Assembly (NCBI GenBank): GCA_051653965.1
Contig: JBOFXG010000008.1
Span: forward strand, 124,001-188,000
Reading direction: 5' to 3'
Length of the DNA: 64,000 nt
Source: CAMREV01 sp051653965
Lineage (GTDB): Bacteria; Bacillota_I; Bacilli_A; Mycoplasmatales; Mycoplasmoidaceae
Under the pieces are notes generated by a model that ran no database searches, was not told the DNA's origin, and was given only the letters and a program-made list of their open reading frames with translations. The position numbers and the translations under genes were made by a program. Positions 47,295-57,545 of the stretch are shown piece after piece. Numbering within the stretch: position 1 is the first letter of the stretch; every line of letters begins with the position of its first letter.

Positions 47295-47365
47295 ATTGTA
47301 AATATTTTTAACTAATTTTTTAATATATTAGATTTTTTTAAATATATATAAAAAAGTCAATAGAC

Positions 47366-47393
47366 TTTACAAATATTTTTTATATTATATAAT
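47366..47393 (+). promoter_or_regulatory. Promoter of paralogue 4
   Basis: TTTACA at 47366-47371 and TATAAT at 47388-47393, 16 bases apart, duplicate the promoter at 45620-45647 nearly base for base. Confidence 0.65.
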
Positions 47394-47426
47394 AATGTAA
47401 ATTATATTTAACCATAGGAAAAAATA

Positions 47427-48911
47427 ATGAAAAAAGAAAAAAACTATTCTAATTACAAAAAAAGAATTAAAAAAACAACATTAGCTTCACTTAGTATTTT
47501 TGCTTTTACAAGTATTGTATTATTTTCTAGTATAAATGCTAGTTTAAAAATAGAAGATGGCTTAGATAATGGAACATCTTTAAATAATAATTTTATTAAA
47601 CCTATAAATGATTTACCTAAATCAAATATAGAATCAAGCCAATCTTCCAGAAACGTTATTACTCCAACAACAATAGAAGTAAACTCTGGCCCTGCATTTG
47701 ATAATATTATTGCTAATAATTATCCATTTGAATTAGACAGATCAAAAGTACTAAGTTTAATAAAATTTGGAGGAACTCTTCCAAATGATTTTAATTTAAA
47801 TACAGATTTGGATATTTTGTTTAGCGGAAATAATAAAGCATCAATAAGTTCTAATCCCACAAATAGTGGTACTGTTAATATAGATGTTTCTATCTCTTAT
47901 TATATTGGTTCTAATGGTACTACAATTTGAACTCCTGATAAGGACCCTAATAAAATATTGAAACAAAAATTAACAATAAATAGATTAAAATCTGTGCCGG
48001 GCCCAACATTTTATGATAAAGTTGATTCATTTATTCCAGAAAATTTTTATGCTTCTGATGTTGAAAGCAAAATAATTGATATTAACAATATTTTCAAATT
48101 AAATAATGCTGTTACTAATTCTTCAACAAATAAAAATACAAAAATTACAGAGTTAAGTAATACTTTTGATAATCTTTCTGGTACTTTAAGGATTGAATAT
48201 ACTTTAGAGAATTATTTTGATGAAATTGGAGATTATATTTCTCCTCCTTCTTCTAGATCAATAGAATTATCTGGCTTTAAAAAAATTACAGGTGCAACTT
48301 CTTTAGTTTTAAAAAGTGATATGAATTCATTATTACCTTCAACTATTGCTAATGAATTAAAAAATGATTTTAAATCTTATTCAAACTATTTCAATCTTGT
48401 TAATTCACCATATCCAAATACTGAGATTACTGAAATTAATAATATCATTTCAAATGATAATGATGGTACTCTTGACTTTACTTATGTTATTAATGGAAAA
48501 TATTTTAATGATAAACTTGTTGAGATAACATCTTCTTCAATAGGAGACTCATTAGATACTACTGTTTCTGGACTAAATATTGAAATTCTACCAGAAAATA
48601 TCAATAGTCCAAATAATATGATTCCAATTATAGTTGGTAGTTCTGTTGGTGGAGTTGTTCTGGTTGCTATTATATTAGCAGCTATATTCTTTTTACAAAG
48701 ATCTAAAAAAAATAGTGGAGGGGGTAATAGAAATTTTGGAACACAAAAAAATCCAGTTCAAATTAAAACATCTCCAATTAAATCAAATAATGATTTTTCA
48801 AGTAATAAATCATCATTTAATTCAATTCCTCCATCTGTTGGACCTAGATCTTCGATTAGACCTTCTAATTCTTCTACAAGAATACCACCACCAAAACTTA
48901 AAAATAATTAA
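47427..48911 (+). CDS. Surface protein with Ser/Pro-rich tail (paralogue 4)
   Basis: A 494-residue exported protein, the tandem duplicate of paralogue 3. It has the same start and signal-like helix, two modules (LKSVPGPTFYDKVDSFIPEN near residue 190 and ELSGFKKITGATSLVLK near residue 285) and anchor MIPIIVGSSVGGVVLVAI. The tail is intact but different from that of paralogue 2: after QRSKKNSGGG it is rich in Ser, Asn, Pro and Lys (including SSFNSIPPSVGPRSSIRPS and IPPPKLK). One TGA is read as Trp. Upstream AGGAAAAAATA is the ribosome binding site. A surface antigen or adhesin role is inferred from topology. Confidence 0.75.
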
Positions 48912-49013
48912 ATATAAATAGGTAAAAATTAAGATAATTTGAGTTTTTTAGAATTTATAATAATTTTATAAAAATTTAGCTTTATTTAAAAAATGTGAAA
49001 ATTATTAAAAAAA

Positions 49014-49058
49014 ATAATACTTTTTTAAAAAAATAAAAAATAAGTATTGTTTTTTTAT
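49014..49058 (+). terminator. Possible terminator between paralogue 4 and dut
   Basis: AATACTT and AAGTATT are inverted around 19 A-rich bases and followed by G and seven T. The long loop makes this weaker than the other terminators in the window. Confidence 0.4.
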
Positions 49059-49084
49059 TTTATAATAAACTAAAAAAGGCATAT

Positions 49085-49585
49085 ATGATTGTAAATTTAA
49101 ATGTAATAATTTCAACCCAAATTGAATTAGATAATTTTATCGAAAAAAATCACAAACTTTTAAAAAGAAATTTAATATCAAGAAAAAGATTAGCTTTAAT
49201 TGTTGAGCTATCTGAATTATGTAATGAAGTTAGATGTTTTAAATTTTGATCTTTAAAAAAATCAAGTCATAAAGATATAATTTTAGATGAATTTGTAGAT
49301 TGTCTGCACTTTATAATTTCAATTGGTATTTTCTATGGAATAAAGGAAATGAAATTTTCATTAAAATCATCATCAAATAAAAAAAAAGACAATATTCAAT
49401 TATCTAAATCATTTATAGACTTAATCTCAAATGTGAGCTCTTTAAACAGTGAAAAAAAAGTTAAAACTTTTATTAAAAAACTTTTCCAATTAGCAATTGA
49501 TTTAGATTTGACATTTAATGAAATAAATAAGGCTTATTTTTTAAAAAATGAAATTAATATAAATAGACAAAAAGAAAATTACTAA
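49085..49585 (+). CDS. dut: dUTPase, dimeric type (dUTPase_2 family)
   Basis: A 166-residue all-alpha dUTP pyrophosphatase that hydrolyses dUTP to dUMP and keeps uracil out of DNA. Metal-binding and substrate motifs are ELSELCNEVRCFKFWS near residue 42 (ExxE and KxW), ILDEFVDCLHFIISIG near residue 66 (ExxD and H) and the C-terminal KNEININRQKENY, which matches the KN..N..RQ ending of the family. AAGG at 49076-49079 precedes ATG 49085. It works with ribonucleotide reductase in dNTP supply. Confidence 0.85.
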
Positions 49586-49607
49586 ATAATTTAGTAATTT
49601 TCTTTTT
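49571..49607. terminator. Bidirectional terminator between dut and a membrane protein gene
   Basis: AAAGAAAATTACTAAA at 49571-49586 and its exact reverse complement at 49590-49605 enclose a 3-base loop. It covers the dut stop and touches the stop of the convergent minus-strand gene. Confidence 0.85.
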
Positions 49608-50079
49608 ATATATTCTTTATACATAAGAAAATGATAATTAGAATCATGTCTATAAACATAAATGAGGCAAATATTTGAAATGCTAAGTATTTTCTTCTAA
49701 TAATATTTATGTTTATCATTATCTGCTTTAATATATCAAGATCAATATCATATTTTATTTGAATTTCATTTTTATTATAAGTAGTTCAATCTTGTCAACT
49801 ATATATATTAAAATCTCCATCTATTGATTTATATTTATGTTTTATTCTTTTATATTTGAATTCAGGCAATAAAAAAATTACTACAAATAATATTTCTAAA
49901 ATTATAAGAACAATCAACGAAATAAAATATGTTCATCCTAATTGATTAAATAAAGTTGCTACAAAAGTAAGAGAAAAGAACAAAATCCCTAAGGATATGT
50001 TTAATTTGTCTTCAGCATGTGATCTTTCCTTTTTAAACATTAAAAGTAAATCAAAGTGTTCTTTATTTATTGTTTTCAA
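49606..50079 (-). CDS. Small membrane protein, hypothetical
   Basis: A 157-residue protein with a charged N-terminus (KTINKEHFDLLLMFKKERSH), two close hydrophobic segments (LGILFFSLTFVATLF and FISLIVLIILEILFVVIFLL), a polar middle with two TGA-encoded Trp (YSWQDW), and a last segment (FASFMFIDMILIIIFL). The only start that keeps the whole frame is TTG 50079, since TAA lies eight codons upstream; an internal ATG at 50040 is an alternative. No family is recognised. The architecture resembles SLATT-type membrane effectors only loosely. Confidence 0.55.
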
Positions 50080-50192
50080 TATGCTTTTCTCTTTTGTCTC
50101 TTAAATAATTATAAGATAAAAAATCCAGATTTATAAACAATACTTAATAATTAAATATATAATTTTATAAAATATGTGAGGATATAATAAAT

Positions 50193-51443
50193 ATGTCAAA
50201 AAAAATTGCTATAAAAATAAAAGAATTGGATAAAAAAGAGTTTTTTTTGGAAGAAGATGCAAAAAAAGGAGATTTTTTTTGTCTAGATGATGTAGTAGTT
50301 TCAACAGATTATATTAAGGAAGAATTTAATAAAGTAATATCTAATACTGCAAATGAGATAGTAAACGAAAAACTAAAAACAGAGAAAAAAAATTGAGAAA
50401 ATGAATTTAAAGCATCAGAAGAATATTTAAAATTAAAAAAAGAATCATCTAATTTTCAAGAAAAAATAGATTTATTAGAAAAGGTTTATAAAGAAAAAGA
50501 AAAATCTTTTCATAACGATAAAGCAAATGAAATTGAATTGATAAAAAAAGAATCATCTAATTTTCAAGAAAAAATAAATTTATTAGAAAAGGTTTATAAA
50601 GAAAAAGAAAAATCTCTTCATAATGATAAAGTAAATGAAATTGAATTGCTAAAAAAAGATTTTACTATTGAAAGGCAAATACAAGAAAACCATCTTAAGT
50701 CTGAAATAAATTCTTTAAAAGAGAATTTAGAAAAAAGAAATAATAAGAATATTAAAATTATTGGAGAAGACCTAGAAAAATGAATTTTAAATGAATTTGA
50801 TAACCATTTTCCAATTAATGATAAAGTTAAGCTTACAAAAATAACAAAATCATCAAATTCAAATGACAACACAATGGCAGATTTTGAATTTATTGTATTG
50901 GGTTCTAACAAGGAAATTTTTGGTTCAGCTGTTATTGAAGCTAAGACAGAATCTGAAACAGGTAAAACTAAAAATATTACGCATTATCAAAAATTGGATA
51001 GACAAAGAAAAAAAATGAATTATCATTATGCTATTTTAGTTAGTGAACTAGAACCTGAAAAAACTTTTTTAATAAAAAAAATATCTGATTATGAAAATAT
51101 GTTTTTAATAAGACCATCTTGTTTAATGGCTTTCTTATCTTTAATAGAATACATTTCTAACCAAAGACAAGGCATACAAGCCCTTGAATTAGATTTTAAA
51201 AATAAGCAAGAAATTCAAGATGAATTTGAAAAAATGAAAAATGAAATATTAGAGAATTCAGTTAGAAATATAAATAAAAAATGTGAAGAAATACAAAGTG
51301 AAATAATGAAAATAGAGACTTCATCAAAAAAAATAAAAGCCTCAATAGAAATAGTTATTGAAACACATATATTAACAATAAAAAATAAAATAGAGAATTT
51401 TAAAATAGAATCTATTAAAAAGAAAATTGAAAAAATAAATTAA
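50193..51443 (+). CDS. DUF2130 coiled-coil protein
   Basis: A 416-residue cytoplasmic protein. The first 60 residues are polar, residues 65-190 are a coiled coil rich in Lys and Glu, and residues 190-330 are the DUF2130 core: IIGEDLEKWILNEF near residue 189, then ADFEFIV, GSAVIEAKTESETGK near residue 244 and HYAILVSELE near residue 276. The Asp and the Glu-x-Lys spacing resemble a PD-(D/E)xK nuclease core, which is inference. The function of DUF2130 is unknown. The coiled coil contains a precise 36-residue internal duplication (50435-50650). GTGAGGA lies ahead of ATG 50193. ispD begins two bases after the stop. Confidence 0.75.
50435..50650 (+). repeat. Two tandem 108-bp units in the DUF2130 gene
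   Basis: Units 50435-50542 and 50543-50650 differ at only a few positions and each encodes a 36-residue coiled-coil block containing SSNFQEKI and LLEKVYKEKEKS. The near identity shows a recent in-frame duplication. Confidence 0.9.
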
Positions 51444-51445
51444 TC

Positions 51446-52135
51446 ATGAATATAGCAATTATTTTGTCATCTGGACTTAGCCTTAGAACAAAAACAAAAA
51501 CACCCAAACAATTTTTAAAAATAAATGATAAAACTATTTTAGAGCACTCTAGTTTAAAATTCATTAATAATAAAGAAATTAATAAATTGATAATAGTAAT
51601 TAGAGAAGAACATTTATTAAAAGCTAAATCAATATTTAAAAAATATAAATGTAAAAGCGATTTTTTATATTTTTGTATTGGCGGCAATTCAAGAAATGAA
51701 TCAATACTTAATGCTTTAAATTTTATAAATAAAAATTTTAAAATGAATAAAAACGACATAATTTTGACTCATGATGCAAATAGAATTTTTGTTACTAAAA
51801 AGATTATAAAAGAAAATATAACAAATTGTAAAATACATAAATGTGTTTTAACTGGAATATACTCTCCTGATACAGTTTATAAATATAGAAATCAAAATGT
51901 AACTGATGTTTTTGATAAAGATAAACTGTTTTGTTCTCAAACACCACAAACATTCACATATGAAAAAATAAATAATATTCTAAAAATTAAAAATAAAAAA
52001 ATATTTGATAAATCAGATCTTGGAACATTAGCATTATTTTCAAATGAAAAGGTATTTATTGTTCAAGGTGAAAGTTTAAATTTTAAAATTACTAGTTATC
52101 AAGATTACAATATTGCAAAAAAATTAATGAAATAA
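51446..52135 (+). CDS. ispD: IspD/TarI-family cytidylyltransferase
   Basis: A 229-residue nucleotidyltransferase. It starts IAIILSSGLSLRTKTKTPKQ, the position of the CTP-binding loop, with the conserved PKQ Lys; DANRIF near residue 109 replaces the usual DAARPF; CSQTPQTFTYEKI near residue 158 and LNFKITSYQDYNIAKKL near the end match IspD, including the catalytic Lys. IspD makes CDP-methylerythritol in the non-mevalonate isoprenoid pathway; TarI makes CDP-ribitol for teichoic acids. A wall-less organism makes IspD the better guess, but no other MEP gene is in this window. It follows DUF2130 by two bases. Confidence 0.7.
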   Translation: MNIAIILSSGLSLRTKTKTPKQFLKINDKTILEHSSLKFINNKEINKLIIVIREEHLLKAKSIFKKYKCKSDFLYFCIGGNSRNESILNALNFINKNFKMNKNDIILTHDANRIFVTKKIIKENITNCKIHKCVLTGIYSPDTVYKYRNQNVTDVFDKDKLFCSQTPQTFTYEKINNILKIKNKKIFDKSDLGTLALFSNEKVFIVQGESLNFKITSYQDYNIAKKLMK

Positions 52136-52194
52136 TATTTTCAAAAAATTAATTTTATTTGTTATAATAATTTTAATTTTTAAACGAATTTTAA

Positions 52195-55100
52195 ATGAAA
52201 GATAAGATGAAAAATATTAATCAAAAAGATACAACTCCCTCCGATAAAAATATTTATTTAAATACAAATATCAAATCTGGATTATCAACTTCAGAAGTTT
52301 CAGATAGACAAAAGAAATTTGGGTTAAATTCATTAAAAAAAGTTAAGAGAAAAAACATTTTTTCATTATTTTTTAGTCAATTAAAAGAAATAATGTCTAT
52401 TTTACTTTTATTTGCAGGCTTATTTGCATTAGGTTTAACAATTTATCAACATATTGAGAATCCAAGCAAACCAGATATTTTAGCATACTCACAATCACTA
52501 ATAATATTATTTATAGTTTTCATAAATGCCTTTTTTAGTGCTACCCAGGAATATAAATCTAATAATGCTATTGAAGCTCTTCAAAAAATGTCATCTCCTA
52601 AGAGCAAGGTTCTTAGAGATGGCAAAATGAATTTAATTGCTTCAAGTGAATTAACAATTGGAGACATTATTATAGTTGAAGCTGGTGATATGATATCGGC
52701 TGACTGTTTGTTAGTTGATTCTTCAAATTTAAAATGTGTTGAATCTACATTAACAGGTGAATCAATGCCTGTTGATAAAGACCATACAAAAAAATCAATT
52801 GCTTCTTCTCCAATTGGAAGTAGATATGATCATATATTTTCTGGTTGTAATGTTATTAATGGTAGAGGAACTGGGATAGTAATAGGTATTGGTAATGGAA
52901 CTGAAATAGGAAAAGTCGCTGATTTACTTGGAGATACTGATTTATTAAAAACTCCATTACAACATAAACTGCATAAATTAGGACAAAAACTTGGTTTGTT
53001 TGGAATTTTCATTACATTCATATCTTTTATATTCTCTTTACTAGTTATTGAAAATGTTGTTCAATATGGTTTTGAATCATTTCCTCCTTCAATTATTTTA
53101 GCTATATCATTAGCTACAGCTTCAATTCCTGAAGGATTAAATACAGTTGTTAATATAATTTTAGCTATTGGTGTAAAAAGAATGAGCGATCAGAATGGAT
53201 TAATAAAAAAATTATCATCTGTTGAGACATTAGGTTCTACAGCTGTTATTTGTTCTGATAAAACAGGAACACTTACTATGAATAAAATGACTGTTATTAA
53301 AATGTGAGTTCCTAAATCAAAAAATGAAGATGTAAGTAATGATAAAGAAGAAAAATTATCAAAAGAACATTTAGATTTACTTAAATATGCAACTTTATGT
53401 ACTGATTGTGTAATTGAAGAAAGTGATGAGGGCAATATCTTAATTGGAGATCCTACAGAAATTGCAATTGCAGAATTTGCAATTAAAAAAGGCTATGATG
53501 ATGATAAATGAGATGAAGATCACAAAAGGGTAGATGATATACCATTTGATTCAGATCGAAAAATGATGACATCAATTAATATTATAAATGGCAAACAAAT
53601 TGCTATTGTAAAGGGCGCGCCAGATGTATTGTTTTCTAAATGTAAAAATATTAATTTAAAACAATTAAAAGAAATTAATAATAAATGAAGTGACAATGCT
53701 GTTAGAGTTCTTGCTGTCGCTTATAAAGAAATAAAGGGTAAACTTCCAAAAGAAATTCATTCAAAAGACATTGAAAAGGATTTAAACTTTATGGGATTAA
53801 TTGGAATGATTGATCCTCCTAGAGAAGAAGTTAAGCATTCTATTAAAATTTGTAAGTCTGCAGGAATAAAACCAGTAATGATTACTGGAGATCATTTAAA
53901 TACTGCTATCGCAATTGCTAAAGACTTGGGAATTATGAATGATAATGATTTAGCAATTACTGGTAATGATTTAAATGAATTATCTGATGAAGATTTAATA
54001 AAAAATATTCAAAAGTATTCTGTTTATGCAAGAGTATCTCCTGAAAATAAAATAAGAATTGTCAAAGCATGACAATCATTAGATCAAGTTGTTGCAATGA
54101 CTGGAGATGGTGTTAATGATGCACCAGCATTAAAAGCAGCTGATATTGGTTGTGCAATGGGTATCACTGGAACCGATGTATCTAAGGGTGCAGCTGATAT
54201 GGTCTTAACAGATGATAACTTCTCTACAATTGTTTCTTCTGTTAGAGCTGGTAGAGGAATTTATCAAAATATCATTAGAATAATAGAATTTTTAATTAGC
54301 TCTAATATTGCATCAGTAATTTCAATATTATTAGGTATGTTTTTATTTTATATGATCTTTGAAGATCCTAACATTGGTTTAGGGTGAGGAAAAATAGATC
54401 CAGGTATATTTGGCTCTTTTGACTTAACTTTAGATATGGCAAATGAAATAAATAGACAAATTAAATTTCAAACAACATTGACAACTATTCAAATACTTAT
54501 AACCAATGTTGTGATTGAGACCTTGCCAGGAATCGCATTAGGAACTCAAAGAACTTCTGATGAATTAATGAAATTTAGACCACGTAGTAAATATGAAAGT
54601 ATTTTTGCTAATGGACTTATTGGCAAAATAATTATTTTAGGATTTATTAATGGTATTCTAACTATTATTGCATTCACTTTAGGAGCATTAATAGCAATAG
54701 TTACAGGAGCACCAGGTTTGAGATTCTATTATGGTACTGTTGCAGCATTCTTAGCCCTTTCTTTAGGTTGTGTTGCTAAATCAATTTCAATATCATCTCA
54801 TAAGCTTCTATTTATTGAAAAATTTAACCATATTAAATGAGTTTTAATTGCTTGTTTTGGAAGTTTAATAATCGTATTAATTTCTACTTTAATTCCCCAA
54901 GTTAGTTCATTATTTGGCGAAAGACCAGAATTAGTTTTTGAAGGCAATAAATATTTAGGAAATTTATCACAAACTCAGCAAACTGAAATTCTTAATATTA
55001 TTTTTGGCGGTAAAACAAATAATGATAATGTTCATGGATATATTTATTTAACCGGTTTTAGTTTGGCAATAGTTCCCTTTATTATTCTTGAATTAGAAAA

Positions 55101-55254
55101 ACTATTTAAAATGAAATTTCATAAAAATAAAAAGCTTGAAGATAATTTAGAATTCAAACTTATTTCTAGACCTAAAACATTATTTGAAAAATATACATGA
55201 CTAAATGTATTTAACTTTGATAAAGACAATAAAAAAAATAAAAAATTAATTTAA
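52195..55254 (+). CDS. P-type cation ATPase, calcium-transporting type (P2A)
   Basis: A 1019-residue P2-type ATPase. LTGESMPVDK near residue 190 is the actuator loop, ASIPEGLNTVVN near residue 310 is the M4 ion site, CSDKTGTLTMNKM near residue 357 holds the phosphorylated Asp, KGAPDVLF near residue 475 binds ATP, and MTGDGVNDAPALKAADIG near residue 635 is the hinge. Ten membrane segments are expected. The M6 segment reads TNVVIETLPGIALG, with Glu where calcium pumps usually have Asp before LP. Calcium export is the likely role; TATAAT at 52163-52168 is a candidate -10 box. ATG 52195 and an ATG three codons later are both possible starts. Confidence 0.88.
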
Positions 55255-55265
55255 TTTTTTATTTT
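55239..55265. terminator. Bidirectional terminator between ATPase and acidic protein genes
   Basis: AAAAATTAA and TTAATTTTT flank a single base, within A and T runs, at the convergent ends of the genes at 52195-55254 and 55266-56846. Confidence 0.6.
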
Positions 55266-56846
55266 TTAATACTCAGATTCTTCATTTGAATTATCATTAT
55301 CTTCTTCTTTAATTGAGTCTTTGATTTCATTAATTAAGCTATCCATGTTTTTTGTAATTGCTTCTTCATCATCTCATAAAGAATCTTCTTCATCATCAAG
55401 ATCACTAATTTCATTCATTAATGTATTGTATATTAAATCTTCTGTTTCATTAATAAAATTATTTTCATTAGTTTCATTTTGTTTAGATTCAAAGTCATCA
55501 TCGTTAACATCAACCATTGTATTTCATAATTCTAAGTCTTCTTCATTAAATGATTCATCATCTTCTAATTCTTGATTTTCTTCTTCATTAAATGATTCAT
55601 CATCTTCTAACTCTAAATTTTCTTCTTCATTAAATGATTTATCTTCTCCTAGTTCTTGATTTTCTTCTCCACAAAAAGAATTACATTCATTGTTTATAAG
55701 TTCGTCATTTTTTTCTCACTCAATAATTTCATCTTCTGTTTCAGGAATTATACTCTCCTCAAAATTGTTATTGCAATTTAAATCATATTTTTTATTTGAG
55801 AAATCATATTCTTCAATCACAATATCACTATTTTCTAAATTTGGATTTGAATTATCAAAGTCTCCAAAAATTGTTTCATTCTCATTTTCTTTTTTTTGAA
55901 AAGAAATATTTTTTAGTTTTTCAGTATAATTTATTTCTGGAATTTTTACATTTTTAATTTTTTGAAGAAGAGATGCTTCTTTTTGCTTTTCTTTTTCTTC
56001 TTGTTTTTTTAATTCTGCAATTTTATCTTCTTCTAATTTTATTTCATAATCTTTTCATAAAACATCAATTGCTGGAATAAGATCAACAATTATTGAAGCA
56101 AATAAATTTTTAATTTCTTCCATTGTGTAGAACAAGAATTTTAAGAAGTCATCTTTATATAAGAAACCATTAATGTCATATTCAAGTTCAAGTTTTTTTA
56201 TTTTTTCAATAAGTTTCTTATCAGTTTCATAAGAACATAGTTTAATTTTCTTAATTAGATCTTGTAGTTTAAGGTTTCTTCCAAAAAGTAAGTTAGAAAT
56301 CATTATTTTATCTTTTGTAAATTTTGATACATATTCATCAATACTAATTGTCATTGCAGAAGATATATCAAATAAATTAGTTTCAATGATATTGAATAAA
56401 TCAGATAATGCTACTATATATTTGTTTAATGTAATTATTTTTTCAGATAATTCAAAAAATTCAGTATTTTCTAATAAGACTTTATAATAATTTTTTTGTG
56501 TTTTATATGTAAACTTATTATTTGTAAATTCAGTAATAGTTTGAAGCGCAAATAAATCTACTGAATTTATTTCAAAAAAATCATCAGACTTAACAATATA
56601 ATTTTTATCAATAAATTCTTTTTTTAATTTTTGGAAATATGGAATACTTGTTTTAAATTTATATAAAACTCCATTGCTTTCATTTTCCAAAAACGAGTAG
56701 CTATTTTCACACTTTTCAATTTTATCTTCATCATCTGTTAAAATTGAAGAAGGAAGAAGAAACATTGTTATCAATGAATCTTTCACTTTTTTGTCATTTA
56801 TATTTGTTTTTTTTCTATTAACAATATTTATATTTTTATTACTCAT
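55266..56846 (-). CDS. Acidic repeat protein with helical N-terminal half, hypothetical
   Basis: A 526-residue protein read through four TGA codons. Residues 1-265 are a mixed, helix-rich region without recognised domain (for example YKFKTSIPYFQKLKKEF). A short Lys/Glu coiled coil (LEEDKIAELKKQEEKEKQK) near residue 272 leads into a very acidic C-terminal half, with a 14-residue repeat built on ESFNEEENQELEDD present about three times and a Glu/Asp-rich end. No signal or anchor. Acidic repeat proteins of this kind occur in mycoplasma cytoskeleton and attachment organelles, but nothing specific supports that here. The ATG at 56846 lacks a strong ribosome binding site. Confidence 0.65.
55538..55663 (-). 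repeat. Three tandem 42-bp units in the acidic protein gene
   Basis: Three 42-base units starting near 55538, 55580 and 55622 encode variants of a 14-residue acidic block. They are in frame, so unit changes alter length only. Confidence 0.7.
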
Positions 56847-56995
56847 TTTCTTAACGCCTTTATAAAGTTATGTATTCATATTAATTATATTAAAAATTAA
56901 AAGAATAAACAAACATTAATTAATAAAAAACTAATTAATATTTTTTTAAATATCTTATATATAATTAAAATATTAAAAAATAAAAAAGGAAAAAA

Positions 56996-57514
56996 ATGTT
57001 ATTTTGAAAAAAGAAAAAAAATATAGAAACTTCTAATGAAAATAATGATACTCAAGAGACAGAAAGAAAAGAAACAAAAATTGATGCAACTATCAATAAT
57101 TCTAACGAAGATTATAGTACTCAAGAAGTAAATTCTCAAAAGTCTAATGCTACAAAAAAAACTCCTGCTAAAAAAGGAAGTTCTGCAAAAAAGAAACCAA
57201 CTAAAAAATCTCCTGCTAAAAAAACTAGCTCTGCAAAAAAGAAACCTGCTAAAAAAACAAGTTCAACAAAAAAAGCATCATCTTCTAAATCTGCTAGTAC
57301 AAATAGAAATATTTATCATGTATCTCCTAGAAAAGATAAGGCTGGTAAAAAAATTGGATGAGAAATTAAGCTAGAAGGTTCTAAAAAAGTTACATCTTTT
57401 TGTAAAACTAAAGATGAAGCAATTTCAAAAGTTAAATCATTTGCTTCTAATAAAGGTGCAACTATCATGATTAAAAAAATAGATGGTTCTCACCAAGAAA
57501 CTATAAAATTATAA
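56996..57514 (+). CDS. H1-like Lys/Ala/Pro protein with C-terminal DUF2188 domain
   Basis: A 172-residue protein in three parts. Residues 1-52 are acidic and polar after MLFWKKKKN. Residues 53-102 are a histone H1-like basic linker with repeats of KKTPAKK, SSAKKKP and KKTSS. Residues 104-172 match DUF2188: IYHVSPRKDKAGKKIGW near residue 105, then FCKTKDEAISKVKSFA and a final KKIDGSHQETIKL. The basic part is suited to binding DNA or RNA; the DUF2188 function is unknown. AAGGA precedes ATG 56996. Two TGA encode Trp. A nucleoid-associated role is an inference from composition. Confidence 0.75.
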
Positions 57515-57545
57515 AAAATAATGATTTAAAATCATTATTTTTTTT
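57513..57545. terminator. Bidirectional terminator between DUF2188 gene and ABC operon
   Basis: AAAAAATAATGAT and ATCATTATTTTTT are exact inverted arms around a 5-base loop. It overlaps both convergent stop codons (57514 and 57535). Confidence 0.85.

Larger units (their letters stand above)
47058..47317. other. Intergenic stretch between paralogues 3 and 4
   Basis: About 260 non-coding bases. It contains the terminator at 47218-47251 and a separate 14-bp perfect inverted repeat at 47253-47294; the remainder is AT-rich without an open frame of note. With the decayed tail it makes the largest gene-free gap in the window (450 bases). Confidence 0.6.
45571..48705 (+). repeat. Tandem direct duplication of a surface protein gene with its promoter
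   Basis: The stretch 45571-46960 recurs at about 47316-48705. Upstream regions, ribosome binding sites and first 60 or so codons are nearly identical, the middle is diverged by substitutions and small indels, and the region coding SDMNSLLPSTIANELKNDF is again almost identical. This points to gene duplication with later divergence or patchy gene conversion. The boundaries are judged by eye. Confidence 0.8.

Noticed and set aside
47058..47317. A tRNA or small RNA gene in the 450-base gap between surface paralogues
   Set aside because: No cloverleaf or GC-rich structured stretch is visible; only a terminator and an inverted repeat are seen.
55321..55899. Ser-rich plus-strand frames between 55.3 and 55.9 kb
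   Set aside because: They are the complement of Glu/Asp codons of the acidic protein gene, which is supported by continuity over 526 residues.
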